The notes: generated from the letters alone by a model not told the origin. 64,000 nt of DNA from an uncultured Fodinibius sp. (GCA_913057775.1 CAJXOG010000002.1:434001-498000); one strand, 5' to 3'; shown: positions 1-9,621, numbered from the stretch's first letter. Program-made: numbers and translations.

Positions 1-1
1 G

Positions 2-685
2 CCTTCGATGGCTGATGAGCTTAATGAGGAAGGCATTGATGAGGGTATCCGGATTTGGGCTCGCGGCGTAAATACTAATCAGTTTAACCCTGATTTCAGG
101 GATATGGAATGGCGCCGGTCGGTTGGCTTTGACGATGACGATAAAGTTGTAACTTTTGTTTCTCGATTGGTTTGGGAAAAAAATCTCCAAACTTTTGTTG
201 ATACCGTGAAGCGATTGCAGCAAGATCATTCCAATATTAGAGCAATGATTGTGGGTGACGGTCCGGCCAAGAAGGAGCTCGAACATATGTTGCCCGAAGC
301 ACATTTTACCGGATTTATTACCGGTGATGAATTGAGTCGCGCCTATGCCAGCAGTGATGTGTTTCTGTTTCCGTCTGAAACTGAAACCTTTGGAAACGTA
401 ACGCTCGAAGCGATGTCGAGTGGACTTCCGTGCGTTGTTGCTGATGCTACGGGAAGCCGGTCGCTGGTCGAATCAGGGGTAAACGGATTTTTGGCTGCTC
501 CCCGTGATACACAGGGATTTGCGGAACGCGTGGCTGATATTGCAAACGATCAAGAGCTTTGGAATCAAATGAGTAAAGCAGCGCGTCAAAAAGCGCTGGC
601 CTATTCTTGGGAAAATGTAAACAATAAGTTATTGGATAATTACCGGGAAGCTCTCAACGAACCTCAACCCACCCTCAAATTTTAG
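2..685 (+). CDS. GT4-family glycosyltransferase, 5'-truncated by the window edge
   Basis: The reading frame is open to the left edge, so the gene starts outside the window and only the C-terminal ~227 residues are visible. They form the nucleotide-sugar-binding Rossmann half of a GT-B enzyme: a VTFVSRLVWEKNL strand, a GDGPAKKEL turn, and the EX7E donor-binding motif in ETFGNVTLEAMSSGLP. This is typical of retaining GT4 enzymes that add sugars to lipid or polysaccharide acceptors; the donor cannot be read from sequence. Nine to fifteen bases separate it from a second GT4 gene, followed by serine palmitoyltransferase, which hints at glycosphingolipid synthesis (inference). The missing N-terminal half would carry the acceptor site. 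Confidence 0.88.
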   Translation, partial: PSMADELNEEGIDEGIRIWARGVNTNQFNPDFRDMEWRRSVGFDDDDKVVTFVSRLVWEKNLQTFVDTVKRLQQDHSNIRAMIVGDGPAKKELEHMLPEAHFTGFITGDELSRAYASSDVFLFPSETETFGNVTLEAMSSGLPCVVADATGSRSLVESGVNGFLAAPRDTQGFAERVADIANDQELWNQMSKAARQKALAYSWENVNNKLLDNYREALNEPQPTLKF

Positions 686-700
686 TTAAATTTTTTGACC

Positions 701-1840
701 GTGCGAATTTTATACGTTTCTCATACACATCCGCCGGAAGGGGAAATCCTTGAAAATGTTGGCGGTATGCAGCGTGTAAGTCAGCAGTTGATAAACGAAC
801 TCAGGCGCAAAGATGAAGTGGAAGTTATTACAGATACAATTAACGTATCTGAAGATGGTAAAATAGCTTTACATACTTCTGCCTTTCTTTTTAGAAACTT
901 GTTTGAACTACCCCATAAGGTTCGTGAATACAATGCCGATGTAGTGGTATTTTCTTCGATGGTAACGGCCAGTCTAGCCTACTTTATTCGGGATAAAGTT
1001 TCAGTACCTATGATTACGATTAATCATGGTCGTGATGTCACTCTGCCTGTTAAAATTTATCAATGGTTTGTGCCAAAGATTTTTAAAAATCTTGACGGTG
1101 TTATTTCTGTTTCTCGAGCAACGCGGGAAGAATGTATCAAGCGGGGAATGGATCCGGAAAAAGGAGTCGCATTGCCGAACGGGTTTGATTTTAAAAAGCT
1201 GAACAATTTTCCAGATAAAAAAGAATCCCGAAATCGATTGCAACAAAACTTTCGCATACCATTGGAAAATAAGTTTATGCTACTTACGGTTGGGCGAAAA
1301 GTTAAACGCAAAGGACATGAATGGTTTATACGCGAAGTAATGCCCAAGTTGGAGGATAATATCGTTTATGTAACGGTGGGAGATGGACCGGAGTTTGATA
1401 ATATTAATGAGGCAGTTGATCAATCAGAATACCAAGATCAAATTTTCTTGCTGGGACGACAACCTGATGAGGTATTGAATCAGGCTTATGCAGCAGCCGA
1501 CCTCTTTGTGATGCCAAACATTCCGGTAGAAGGCGATATGGAAGGATTTGGGATTGTGTTGCTCGAAGCAAACATGGCACGAACCCCTGCTGTAGCTGCT
1601 GATCTGGAAGGTATAAAGGATGTAATTGCCCAGGGTGAAAACGGATATCGGGTGCCAACTCGTGATGCTGACCAATTTGCTGAAACAGTAAATAGTATTC
1701 TTTCTAATAATTTGGAACAATTTTCGAAGCAAACGCGTAGTTATGTGCAAGAGCAATTTAGCTGGAAGCATGTAGCAGAACAGTATATTGACTTTTTTCA
1801 AACTATAATCAACAGATATACTCCAGGGAACCCCAATTAA
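701..1840 (+). CDS. GT4-family glycosyltransferase
   Basis: About 379 residues, full length for a GT-B glycosyltransferase. The N-terminal domain starts at MRILYVSHTHPPEG with a GG(M)Q loop typical of GT4 acceptor domains. The C-terminal donor domain has LLTVGRKVKRKG, GDGPEFDNI and the EX7E motif EGFGIVLLE near residue 285. The GTG at 701 is preferred because it puts the first beta strand at the N-terminus; a TTG at 695 in the same frame is the alternative. No good Shine-Dalgarno is seen for either. It lies directly behind another GT4 gene and 80 bases before the SPT gene, which appears to have its own promoter. Donor and acceptor are unknown; lipid glycosylation is an inference from context. 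Confidence 0.9.
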   Translation: MRILYVSHTHPPEGEILENVGGMQRVSQQLINELRRKDEVEVITDTINVSEDGKIALHTSAFLFRNLFELPHKVREYNADVVVFSSMVTASLAYFIRDKVSVPMITINHGRDVTLPVKIYQWFVPKIFKNLDGVISVSRATREECIKRGMDPEKGVALPNGFDFKKLNNFPDKKESRNRLQQNFRIPLENKFMLLTVGRKVKRKGHEWFIREVMPKLEDNIVYVTVGDGPEFDNINEAVDQSEYQDQIFLLGRQPDEVLNQAYAAADLFVMPNIPVEGDMEGFGIVLLEANMARTPAVAADLEGIKDVIAQGENGYRVPTRDADQFAETVNSILSNNLEQFSKQTRSYVQEQFSWKHVAEQYIDFFQTIINRYTPGNPN

Positions 1841-1858
1841 TATTATCTTATTGATAAT

Positions 1859-1889
1859 TTGATTGATGGTTAATATGGAAGTATATTTG
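1859..1889 (+). promoter_or_regulatory. Bacteroidota-type promoter for the SPT gene
   Basis: TTG at 1859-1861 and TATATTTG at 1882-1889 are separated by 20 bases, which matches the Bacteroidota sigma-A pattern TTTG-N19-21-TAnnTTTG. The predicted start of transcription is near 1896, giving a ~25-base leader. This suggests that SPT and the following acyltransferase can be transcribed apart from the upstream glycosyltransferases. Confidence 0.6.
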
Positions 1890-1920
1890 CAACGATAAGC
1901 ACTTTTTTAAAAGCCGAAAA

Positions 1921-3174
1921 ATGGAACGAATGGCTGATTCTAAATCAGATGTAAAATCAAACGATATTTTTGCCAAGGCTTACGATTTTACCAAAGCCGA
2001 GGAAATAAAATCCGAGGGTCTTTATCCCTACTTTAAGCCTCTCCAAGCTACCGACGGTACAACAGTTCAGATTGACGGTCGCGAAGTTATTATGGCCGGT
2101 TCTAATAACTACTTGGGATTGACAAATGATCCCCGTGTTATTGAGGCTGCTACTGAGGTTTTAAAGGTTTATGGAACGGGTTGTACGGGTTCCCGATATT
2201 TGAATGGTACGCTTGATTTGCATATCGAGCTTGAAGAGAAATTAGCAGAGTTTATGCGCAAGGATTCCTGTGTGTTGTTTAGCACGGGATATCAAACCAA
2301 TGAAGGTGCGATTCAGACTATTGCAGGTCGTAAAGATGTGATCTTTTCTGATAAAGATAATCATGCCTGTATTGTAACGGGTACACTTGTTTCGAATGCC
2401 AAGACGATGCGTTTTCAGCATAATGATATGGAACAGCTGGAGATGTTGATGGACCGGGCTGACGAAAATGCCGGTAAAATTATTGTTAGTGATGGTGTGT
2501 TCTCGATGTCGGGGACCATCGCAAATGTTCCGGACCTTGTTCGATTGAAGAATAAATTTGATGCTCGGCTGTATCTCGATGATGCCCACGCTATTGGTGT
2601 AATTGGTGAGGGTGGCCGTGGCTCGGCTTCAACATTTGATTTACTGGATGAGGTCGACTTGGTTAGTGGAACATTTTCAAAATCATTTGCTTCGCTTGGT
2701 GGATTTCTGGTCGGTGATCATGAAGTAATTGAATATATTAGACACAATTCGCCCGCACATATTTTCAGTGCGTCTATGCCTCCTGCGAATGTAGCAACGG
2801 TTCTTAAAGCGCTTGAAATATTACAGGATGAAACTTGGCGCTTGGAGCGATTGGATGAGATTTCCAATTATATGCGGGAATCGCTTCGCGATATGGGCTT
2901 TAACGTTTGGAGCAGCCAAACGCCAATTATTCCGGTGGTAATTGGTGAAATGATGGACTGCTTTAAGTTTTGGAAAGGTCTTTTCGAAGCTGGTGTTTAT
3001 GTGAATGCAGTGGTTCCTCCCGGAGTACCACGCGGTCAATCACTGGTCCGTACAAGCTACATGGCAACTCATACGGATGACCATTTGGATCGAATTCTTG
3101 AGGCCTTCCGCAAAGTGGGTATTCAGCAAGGTATTATTGATCAGAATGGTCACTCACTTCTCGAAATGGATTAA
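1921..3174 (+). CDS. spt: Serine palmitoyltransferase (alpha-oxoamine synthase family)
   Basis: PLP enzyme of the alpha-oxoamine synthase family, 417 residues. It would condense L-serine with a fatty acyl-CoA to 3-ketosphinganine, the first step of sphingolipid synthesis. The PLP lysine lies in GTFSKSFASLGG (about K254) and the aspartate/histidine pair in LDDAHAIG. Features recalled from bacterial SPTs rather than from the sister enzymes KBL and BioF include KYGTGCTGSRYLNGTLDLH, HNDMEQLE and FSASMPP. The C-terminal part (TPIIPVVIG, VVPPGVPRGQSLVRTSYMATHT) is full length. The main alternative is 2-amino-3-ketobutyrate-CoA ligase. The immediate downstream acyltransferase (3-base gap) supports the SPT call. 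Starts at codon 1 or 4 (both ATG) are possible. Confidence 0.8.
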   Translation: MERMADSKSDVKSNDIFAKAYDFTKAEEIKSEGLYPYFKPLQATDGTTVQIDGREVIMAGSNNYLGLTNDPRVIEAATEVLKVYGTGCTGSRYLNGTLDLHIELEEKLAEFMRKDSCVLFSTGYQTNEGAIQTIAGRKDVIFSDKDNHACIVTGTLVSNAKTMRFQHNDMEQLEMLMDRADENAGKIIVSDGVFSMSGTIANVPDLVRLKNKFDARLYLDDAHAIGVIGEGGRGSASTFDLLDEVDLVSGTFSKSFASLGGFLVGDHEVIEYIRHNSPAHIFSASMPPANVATVLKALEILQDETWRLERLDEISNYMRESLRDMGFNVWSSQTPIIPVVIGEMMDCFKFWKGLFEAGVYVNAVVPPGVPRGQSLVRTSYMATHTDDHLDRILEAFRKVGIQQGIIDQNGHSLLEMD

Positions 3175-3177
3175 GTT

Positions 3178-4311
3178 GTGAAAACCACTCAGCGAATAAA
3201 TGGTATTACGCTTGCCACTACTAAAAAAGAGCGTAAGCAATTTATAAACTTTCCTTATCAGCACTATGCTGATGATGAGAACTGGATCCCTCCATTAAAA
3301 ATGGAGCAAAAAAAGCTCATCGATACTGAAAATAATCCATTTTATAAAAATGGTGATATTGCTCTGTTTTTAGCCGAGCAGGACGGCAAACCCTGTGGAA
3401 GAATAGCCGCTATACAGGATCGTCGCTATAATGAGCATCACAATAACAAGACCGGCTTTTTTGGGTTCTTTGAATGTATCAATGATCAGTCGGTGGCCAA
3501 TCTTTTATTCAAGGTTGCAGGCGACTGGCTAAAGCAGCGTGGACATACGGACGTTTTGGGTCCGGCAAATCCGAGCATGATGGATGAGATCGGTGTTTTG
3601 GTCGATGGTTTTGAATACGAGCCCAGTTTTATGATGCCGTATCACAAGCCTTACTATGATAATTTGATTACCACTGCCGGACTTGAAAAGGAAATGGATA
3701 TGTATGCCTTTCGGGTAACTCAGGCTACTGTAACCCTTGACCGTATTTATCGCGCTGAGGAGATTGTCCGCCGGCGCCTGCCTAAACTCAAGATCCGCGA
3801 GATTGATACCAAAAATCTTGATCAAGAGGTGGAAATTGTGAGAAATATATTTAACCAGGCTTGGTCACAAAATTGGGGTTTTATTCCGCTCTCAAAAGAA
3901 GAGTTGGAAGAACTGGCCAAAGATCTAAAACTTATTCTGGATCCTAAAGTGGCCCATGTCGCCGAAATCGACGGTGAGCCCGTAGCCTTTTCAATTGCCC
4001 TTCCGGATTTAAATCAGGCTTTAAAGCATACCGACGGCACGTTGTTTCCAACCGGAATTTTTAAACTGCTTTGGCACCGTCGAAATATTGATCAAATTCG
4101 TACAGCCTTAATGGGGGTTGTTCCTGAATACCAAGGCAAAGGTATTGATGCTTTGCTTCATAAAGAGGCGATAATTAACGGCAGGGAAGTCGGTTATAAT
4201 TCGTCTGAGTTGAGTTGGGTTTTAGAATCCAATAAAAATATGATTAGGGTTGCCGAAAAGTTGGGTGCCAATATTGAAAAGACCTATAGGATGTACCAGA
4301 AGGATTTATAG
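3178..4311 (+). CDS. GNAT-like acyltransferase, candidate bacterial ceramide synthase
   Basis: 377 residues with a GTG start, 3 bases after the SPT stop, so almost certainly co-transcribed and probably translationally coupled. It belongs to the large (~370 aa) YghO-like GNAT-related family: N-terminal ENWIPPL and NPFYKNGDIALFLAEQDGK, central GFFGFFECINDQ, GPANPSMMDEIGVL and a C-terminal GNAT fold with ALMGVVPEYQGKGIDALL (acyl-CoA loop, QGKG). From memory, the Caulobacter bacterial ceramide synthase is annotated as a GNAT-type acyltransferase; the link to this gene rests on size, family and adjacency to SPT. The proposed role is N-acylation of (keto)sphinganine. It could be another acyltransferase. 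No epimerase-type ceramide reductase gene is adjacent. Confidence 0.72.
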   Translation: MKTTQRINGITLATTKKERKQFINFPYQHYADDENWIPPLKMEQKKLIDTENNPFYKNGDIALFLAEQDGKPCGRIAAIQDRRYNEHHNNKTGFFGFFECINDQSVANLLFKVAGDWLKQRGHTDVLGPANPSMMDEIGVLVDGFEYEPSFMMPYHKPYYDNLITTAGLEKEMDMYAFRVTQATVTLDRIYRAEEIVRRRLPKLKIREIDTKNLDQEVEIVRNIFNQAWSQNWGFIPLSKEELEELAKDLKLILDPKVAHVAEIDGEPVAFSIALPDLNQALKHTDGTLFPTGIFKLLWHRRNIDQIRTALMGVVPEYQGKGIDALLHKEAIINGREVGYNSSELSWVLESNKNMIRVAEKLGANIEKTYRMYQKDL

Positions 4312-4403
4312 CATCAATTTCAGCTCTCCTGTGGATCTATGGTGATCTGATTCGGAGCAAATTTTACAGTCTTCCCAGACTCCGAAATTTCCGAAAAATT
4401 TCC

Positions 4404-4411
4404 TACCTTTG
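4404..4411 (+). promoter_or_regulatory. Candidate -7 element upstream of fumC
   Basis: TACCTTTG matches TAnnTTTG and lies 65 bases before the fumC start, in an otherwise featureless 165-base gap. No clear TTG is present 20 bases upstream, so this is a half-match only. Confidence 0.35.
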
Positions 4412-4476
4412 AATGCCTGCGCAGAACATACTTTCTGTGGCATTGAAAAGAATTTCTGACTAAAAAATCGAGTATT

Positions 4477-5871
4477 ATGAGCAACTATCGTATTGAAACC
4501 GATTCAATGGGAGAAGTTAAAGTGCCAAAAGATGCTTATTACGGTGCACAAACCCAGCGCGCTGTTGACAATTTTCCGGTAAGTGGTGTAAGATTCAGCC
4601 GAGGATTTATTGAGGCACTTGGATTGGTTAAGAAAAATGCTGCAAAAGTAAATGCGGATTTGGGTGAACTTGACAAAGGTATTGTAGAGGCAATTCAAAA
4701 AGCGGCATCGGAGGTAGCAGAAGGTAGATTTGACGAGGATTTTCCCATCGATATTTTCCAGACGGGATCGGGGACATCCACCAATATGAACGCCAACGAA
4801 ATTATTGCAAAACGGGCGAATGAGCTTAAGGCAGATAATATTAATACCGATATACATCCCAATGATCATGTGAATTATGGACAGAGTTCCAACGATGTTA
4901 TTCCAACCTCAATTCGTATTGCAGCTATATTAGCTGTAGAGAACAATTTAATTCCTGCTCTCGAACATCTGAAAAAAGCATTCAAGGAAAAGGGCGAAGA
5001 ATTTGCTGATGTTGTGAAAACAGGCCGCACGCATCTTATGGATGCCATGCCGGTAACAATTAAACAGGAATTTAACGGATATGCACGGCAGATGGAACTT
5101 GGGGTTGAGCGATTAGAATCAGCATTGGACCGAGTAACTGAACTTCCGCAGGGTGGAACAGCAGTGGGAACGGGATTAAATACCAATCCCAATTTTGGTG
5201 CAGAAATGGCCAAAGCTCTATCCGAAGAAGTTGATGCCGATTTAAGTGAAGCCCAAAACCATTTTGAAGCTCAGGCAACGGTTGATGCGCCTGCGGAATT
5301 AAGCAGTCAGTTAAAAACTATTGCTACCGGATTAATGAAAATTGGTAATGACCTTCGGTGGATGAATTCCGGTCCCAACAGTGGAATCGGAGAAATTCAT
5401 CTTGAAGCACTGCAGCCGGGTTCATCAATCATGCCGGGCAAAATAAATCCTGTAATTGAAGAATCTGTTACAATGGTTTGTGCTCAGGTTATTGGTAACG
5501 ATTCGACTATTACGGTAGCTGGCCAATCAGGGAACTTTGAATTGAACGTTATGCTGCCGGTTGTTGCTCATAATTTATTAGAATCAATCAATATTTTAGG
5601 AAATGCTGTGCGCAACCTGGCGGACCGATCTGTTTCTCGATTGAGTGTAAATAAGGAGCGTGTTGCTGATATGGTTGGACGAAATCCCGTGTTGGTAACA
5701 GCCTTGAATCCGCTGATTGGATACGATAAAGCAGCAAAAATTGCAAAAAAAGCATTTGCTGAAAATCGTCCGGTTAAAGAGGTGGCGCGTGAGATGACAG
5801 ACTTAAGTGATGAAGAACTGGATCAGGCATTAGATCCCATTAAAATGACAAAAGGCGGTTTTATGGAGTAG
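4477..5871 (+). CDS. fumC: Class II fumarate hydratase
   Basis: 464 residues, the usual length for class II (iron-independent) fumarase, which interconverts fumarate and malate in the TCA cycle in the cytoplasm. It starts [17 protein letters not shown] and has the early [10 protein letters not shown] motif, the [12 protein letters not shown] substrate loop, the [11 protein letters not shown] histidine loop and the superfamily signature [12 protein letters not shown] near residues 315-325. The ending, [11 protein letters not shown], is typical of FumC rather than aspartase. It is monocistronic or loosely linked to the E1 gene 66 bases downstream. Aspartase is the only close alternative and is unlikely. 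Confidence 0.96.
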   Translation: MSNYRIETDSMGEVKVPKDAYYGAQTQRAVDNFPVSGVRFSRGFIEALGLVKKNAAKVNADLGELDKGIVEAIQKAASEVAEGRFDEDFPIDIFQTGSGTSTNMNANEIIAKRANELKADNINTDIHPNDHVNYGQSSNDVIPTSIRIAAILAVENNLIPALEHLKKAFKEKGEEFADVVKTGRTHLMDAMPVTIKQEFNGYARQMELGVERLESALDRVTELPQGGTAVGTGLNTNPNFGAEMAKALSEEVDADLSEAQNHFEAQATVDAPAELSSQLKTIATGLMKIGNDLRWMNSGPNSGIGEIHLEALQPGSSIMPGKINPVIEESVTMVCAQVIGNDSTITVAGQSGNFELNVMLPVVAHNLLESINILGNAVRNLADRSVSRLSVNKERVADMVGRNPVLVTALNPLIGYDKAAKIAKKAFAENRPVKEVAREMTDLSDEELDQALDPIKMTKGGFME

Positions 5872-5937
5872 GCTTTTACAATAACTATCTGAAAATAATT
5901 TATACTGCTGCAAAAGTTTTAACTGAAACCGGATATT

Positions 5938-8379
5938 ATGGCACCTACAAAGACAAAAAAGGAGAAGAAATCGTCAGATATGTCTTACTCTCAAGAGCAG
6001 AAGAAAGAAATCTTAAGCGACTATAAATTAGCTTTTAAAAGTCGAGAAGCTTCTTATTTGGGACGCAAGGAAACACTGACCGGTAAGGCAAAGTTTGGCA
6101 TTTTTGGTGATGGTAAGGAGATGCCGCAGATTGCAATGGCAAAATATTTTAAGGAGGGAGATTTCCGTGCCGGCTACTACCGTGATCAAACTTTTATGAT
6201 GGCCATCGATCAGGTTACGGTGCAGCAGTTCTTTGCCCAACTCTATGCCCATGCGAATGTTGAGGAAGAGCCTCATTCCGGCGGACGTCAGATGAATGCG
6301 CATTTTAGCACGCGAAGTCTAAATAAAGATGGTAGTTGGAAAGATCTGACCGAGATGAAAAATACGTCGCCGGATCTTTCTCCCACTGCAGGCCAAATGT
6401 CGCGTTTATTGGGATTGGCCGAAGCCTCAAAAGTATATCGTAATCATGATTCGCTTTTGGAACAAGAAGAATTTCAAAAATTTTCGGATGGGGGGAATGA
6501 AGTTGCATGGGGTACTATCGGGGATGCTAGTACTTCCGAAGGTGTTTTCTGGGAAACTATCAATGCGGCCGGGGTCATGCAGGTGCCCTTGGTAATGTCG
6601 GTCTGGGATGACGGTTATGGTATTTCGGTGCCGCGGAAATATCAGACGACAAAAGAAAGTATTTCTGAAGTTCTAAAGGGTTTCCAGCGAACGGATGAGC
6701 AGGAGGGCATTGAGATCTTGAAAGTAAATGCCTGGGATTATCCAGCTCTTATGGAGACTTACGAAAAAGCTGCACAGATAGCTCGCGAAGAACATGTACC
6801 TGTGTTAGTTCATGTTAAGGAAGTAACACAGCCGCAGGGTCACTCTACTTCTGGGTCGCATGAGCGTTATAAGTCTGATGAGCGCTTGGAATGGGAGGAG
6901 GAATATTGCTGTCTCAACAAGACCCGAAGTTGGATGATCGAAGAGGATATCGCTTCGGAAGAGGAGATTGAGGCAATTGAAAAAGAAGCTGAACAAGAAG
7001 TTAAAGAAGCTCAGAAAGCGGCTTGGAACTCATTTAAATCAGAACTAAAGGAAGAGCTTGAAACGGTAACAGCACTAATTGAAGATCTGGCTTCTGAGAG
7101 TAGTAAGCCCGAGGAGCTGAAGAAATTAATAAAGGATATGAAGGCTCCCATTGTACCGATGCGAAAATACATCGTTTCGGGAGTTCGTAAAGCATTGCGA
7201 TTAACGCGGGAGGAAAATACTTCTTCACGCGAAAAACTGAAGCAGTGGCTGGAAGAAAGTAAAGAGGCCAATAGCTATCGCTATGACAGCCACTTGTATA
7301 GCGAAGGTGAGCAGTCTCCATTGAATATAGAAGAAACCCCACCTGTGTACAGTGATGATCCGAAAAGTGTGGATGGACGAGTAGTATTGCGTGATAATTT
7401 TGACAGGTTGTTCGAAAAATATCCAGAAACGCTGGTTTTTGGTGAAGATACCGGAAAGCTGGGCGATGTAAATAAGGGACTCGAAAACATGCAGGACAAA
7501 TATGGGGAACTTCGCGTAAGTGATACCGGTATTCGTGAAGCTACCATTCTCGGTCAGGGTATTGGCATGGCATTACGTGGACTGCGACCCATTGCTGAAA
7601 TCCAGTATTTGGATTATCTGCTCTACTGCTTCCAGGGATTGAGCGACGATCTTGCCACCATTCGCTATCGAAGTATGGGCGGACAAAAGGCGCCCCTTAT
7701 TGTGCGAACGCGCGGTCATCGCCTCGAAGGAATTTGGCATACCGGATCGCCCATGGGGATGATTATCAACGGAATCAGGGGTGTGCATGTTTGTGTACCA
7801 CGCAATTTGACCGATGCTGCGGGAATGTATAACACGCTGCTTCAAGGGGATGATCCGGCACTGATGATAGAACCGCTTAACGCCTATCGATTGAAAGAAG
7901 ATCTGCCAGAAAATATTGGGGAATTTACAGTACCGCTTGGTATTCCTAAAGTGGTTTCTGAAGGTACAGATATCACAATCGTTTCGTACGGATCTACCTG
8001 TAATATTTGTGAAGATGTACTGCCGGAATTAAAAGAGGTTGGGATATCTGCTGAACTGATTGATGTGCGAACATTGTTACCATTCGATCGCAATCATGAT
8101 ATTGTGGAATCCCTCGAAAAAACCAATCGCATTTTGTTTGTGGATGAGGATGTCCCCGGAGGTGCTTCAGCTTTTATGATGAATAAGGTGATTCAGGATC
8201 AAAAAGGATATTACTATCTGGATTCTGAACCTCAGTGCCTGACGGCTAAAGAGCACCGTGCTGCATATGGCTCTGACGGAGACTACTTCTCGAAGCCTAA
8301 CCAAGAAGATATCTTTGAGGCGGTTTATGCCCTGATGAGTGAAGCTAATCCGGCCAAATATCCACCGATCTATGAATAA
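5938..8379 (+). CDS. Fused 2-oxoacid dehydrogenase E1 alpha-beta subunit
   Basis: 813 residues joining the E1 alpha and E1 beta subunits in one chain. Residues ~20-440 are the TPP-binding alpha part (GYYRDQTFM, GDASTSEGVFWETINAAG, WDDGYGISVP, QGHSTSGSHERY). Residues ~465-805 are the transketolase-like beta part (VFGEDTGKLGDV, EATILGQGIGMALRG, EIQYLDYL, DVRTLLPFDRN). It decarboxylates a 2-oxoacid (branched-chain or pyruvate) and passes the acyl group to a lipoyl E2. Single-chain versions of this type are common in Bacteroidota. The usual NN of the TPP motif reads DD (WDDGYGI), which I recall as normal for this subfamily. A charged spacer at ~330-400 separates the halves. No E2 or E3 gene lies nearby, so the substrate is open. 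Confidence 0.9.
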   Translation: MAPTKTKKEKKSSDMSYSQEQKKEILSDYKLAFKSREASYLGRKETLTGKAKFGIFGDGKEMPQIAMAKYFKEGDFRAGYYRDQTFMMAIDQVTVQQFFAQLYAHANVEEEPHSGGRQMNAHFSTRSLNKDGSWKDLTEMKNTSPDLSPTAGQMSRLLGLAEASKVYRNHDSLLEQEEFQKFSDGGNEVAWGTIGDASTSEGVFWETINAAGVMQVPLVMSVWDDGYGISVPRKYQTTKESISEVLKGFQRTDEQEGIEILKVNAWDYPALMETYEKAAQIAREEHVPVLVHVKEVTQPQGHSTSGSHERYKSDERLEWEEEYCCLNKTRSWMIEEDIASEEEIEAIEKEAEQEVKEAQKAAWNSFKSELKEELETVTALIEDLASESSKPEELKKLIKDMKAPIVPMRKYIVSGVRKALRLTREENTSSREKLKQWLEESKEANSYRYDSHLYSEGEQSPLNIEETPPVYSDDPKSVDGRVVLRDNFDRLFEKYPETLVFGEDTGKLGDVNKGLENMQDKYGELRVSDTGIREATILGQGIGMALRGLRPIAEIQYLDYLLYCFQGLSDDLATIRYRSMGGQKAPLIVRTRGHRLEGIWHTGSPMGMIINGIRGVHVCVPRNLTDAAGMYNTLLQGDDPALMIEPLNAYRLKEDLPENIGEFTVPLGIPKVVSEGTDITIVSYGSTCNICEDVLPELKEVGISAELIDVRTLLPFDRNHDIVESLEKTNRILFVDEDVPGGASAFMMNKVIQDQKGYYYLDSEPQCLTAKEHRAAYGSDGDYFSKPNQEDIFEAVYALMSEANPAKYPPIYE

Positions 8380-8409
8380 AAACAGAAAGAATCTGTCATA
8401 AATAAAATA

Positions 8410-9621
8410 TCAATCTATATCTTTCTGTAACAAGAGTTGGTCTTGTCCATTACGGACTGCAATGTACATATCACGTAGACCATCATTGTTAAAATCAGCG
8501 ATTTCTAGATCTAAAACAAGGGGATTGTAATTGTCGGGCAACCAATCGGCGGTTTGATCTGAAAAATATCCACTCCCATTGTTAATAAGTATTCGCAAAC
8601 CTCCATTGTAGTTACCAACGATCAAATCAAGATCACCATCATTATCTAAATCTTTTAGTTCGGCGTCATATGTGTTGGTTGTAATTGCTGGTAATCGGTC
8701 AGAGGTTTGATCTGAGAAAAATCCCTGTCCGTTATTAATCAAGATACGATCTTGGGGATTAGAATTTTCCTGGAATCCAGTATTGCCGAAATAGATATCG
8801 AGGTCGCCGTCTTGGTCGAGATCAGCAAGTGCAACGTGTTGACTTTCCTCAATGCCATTAATATAGGGAATGCGATTCCCGGATTGGTTAGAGTAAAAGC
8901 CCGAACCGGTGTTAATAAGCATGGTGTTAGGCCCCTCATTTGCTGTTAATAAATCAGGCAGATTATTACCGGTGATATCACCAACCGCAATATCAAATGT
9001 AGCATCCAGGATTTGTGGAAGGCGCTGTGCAGTTTGATTATTGAAAAAAGCATTTCCGCTGTTTTCGAGCAGGATATTTTGCCCACGATTTCCGATAAAT
9101 AAATCCATTGATCCATCATTATCGAAATCGAGCGATTTTGCGGAGGTAAAATTGCCGGCTACCGGAATTCGGTTCGACAAATCCGAGAAGACCCCCAAGC
9201 CGTTATTAATTGCAAGCTCGCTGGATTGATTTTGTTCACTTGGGAAGAAGAGATCGATATTCCCGTCAGTATTGAAATCAGCGATGGCAATATCTTGTGA
9301 ATTTAAATTTTGTGTTGCCAAACGATCGGAGGTTTGATTGCTAAACAGGCCGTTACCATTGTTTATGAGAATCTTGTTGCTTTGAAGCCCAATAGCCAAG
9401 ACAAGATCGGAATTGCCATCATTATTAATATCAATGGCTTTAGCAGCGTTTGTTTGAAGGTTTAGCCCATCAGGGAGATTAGAAGAGCTTACGTTTTCGA
9501 AATAGGGCGTTTCATCACCAGGGTCAGTTCCTCCATTCCCATCATCCGGGGCATTCAAATTCCATCCACATGCACTGACTAAAAATCCTGTAATAAGAAG
9601 AAGTATAATTGGATATCTCAT
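8410..9621 (-). CDS. FG-GAP/VCBS-repeat lipoprotein
   Basis: 403 residues. A signal peptide ends in LVSAC, a clear lipobox, so the mature protein should be anchored by Cys17 or so. A low-complexity Gly/Asp linker follows, then about seven ~50-residue repeats built around aspartate-rich calcium loops (DINNDGNSDL, DFNTDGNIDL, DFDNDGSMDL, DLDQDGDLDI, DLDNDGDLDL, DFNNDGLRDM) with the motif ILINNGxGxFS between them. This is the FG-GAP/VCBS beta-propeller pattern seen in integrin-like surface proteins. The sequence shows no enzyme domain; a binding or scaffold role at the cell surface is an inference. It is convergent with the E1 gene (30 bases between stops). Confidence 0.88.
   Translation of the reverse strand: MRYPIILLLITGFLVSACGWNLNAPDDGNGGTDPGDETPYFENVSSSNLPDGLNLQTNAAKAIDINNDGNSDLVLAIGLQSNKILINNGNGLFSNQTSDRLATQNLNSQDIAIADFNTDGNIDLFFPSEQNQSSELAINNGLGVFSDLSNRIPVAGNFTSAKSLDFDNDGSMDLFIGNRGQNILLENSGNAFFNNQTAQRLPQILDATFDIAVGDITGNNLPDLLTANEGPNTMLINTGSGFYSNQSGNRIPYINGIEESQHVALADLDQDGDLDIYFGNTGFQENSNPQDRILINNGQGFFSDQTSDRLPAITTNTYDAELKDLDNDGDLDLIVGNYNGGLRILINNGSGYFSDQTADWLPDNYNPLVLDLEIADFNNDGLRDMYIAVRNGQDQLLLQKDID

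Noticed and set aside
8382-8428. ACAGAAAG / CTTTCTGT inverted repeat after the fused E1 gene
   Set aside because: 31-base loop, no T-run, and the right arm lies inside the coding end of the lipoprotein gene; too weak for a terminator.
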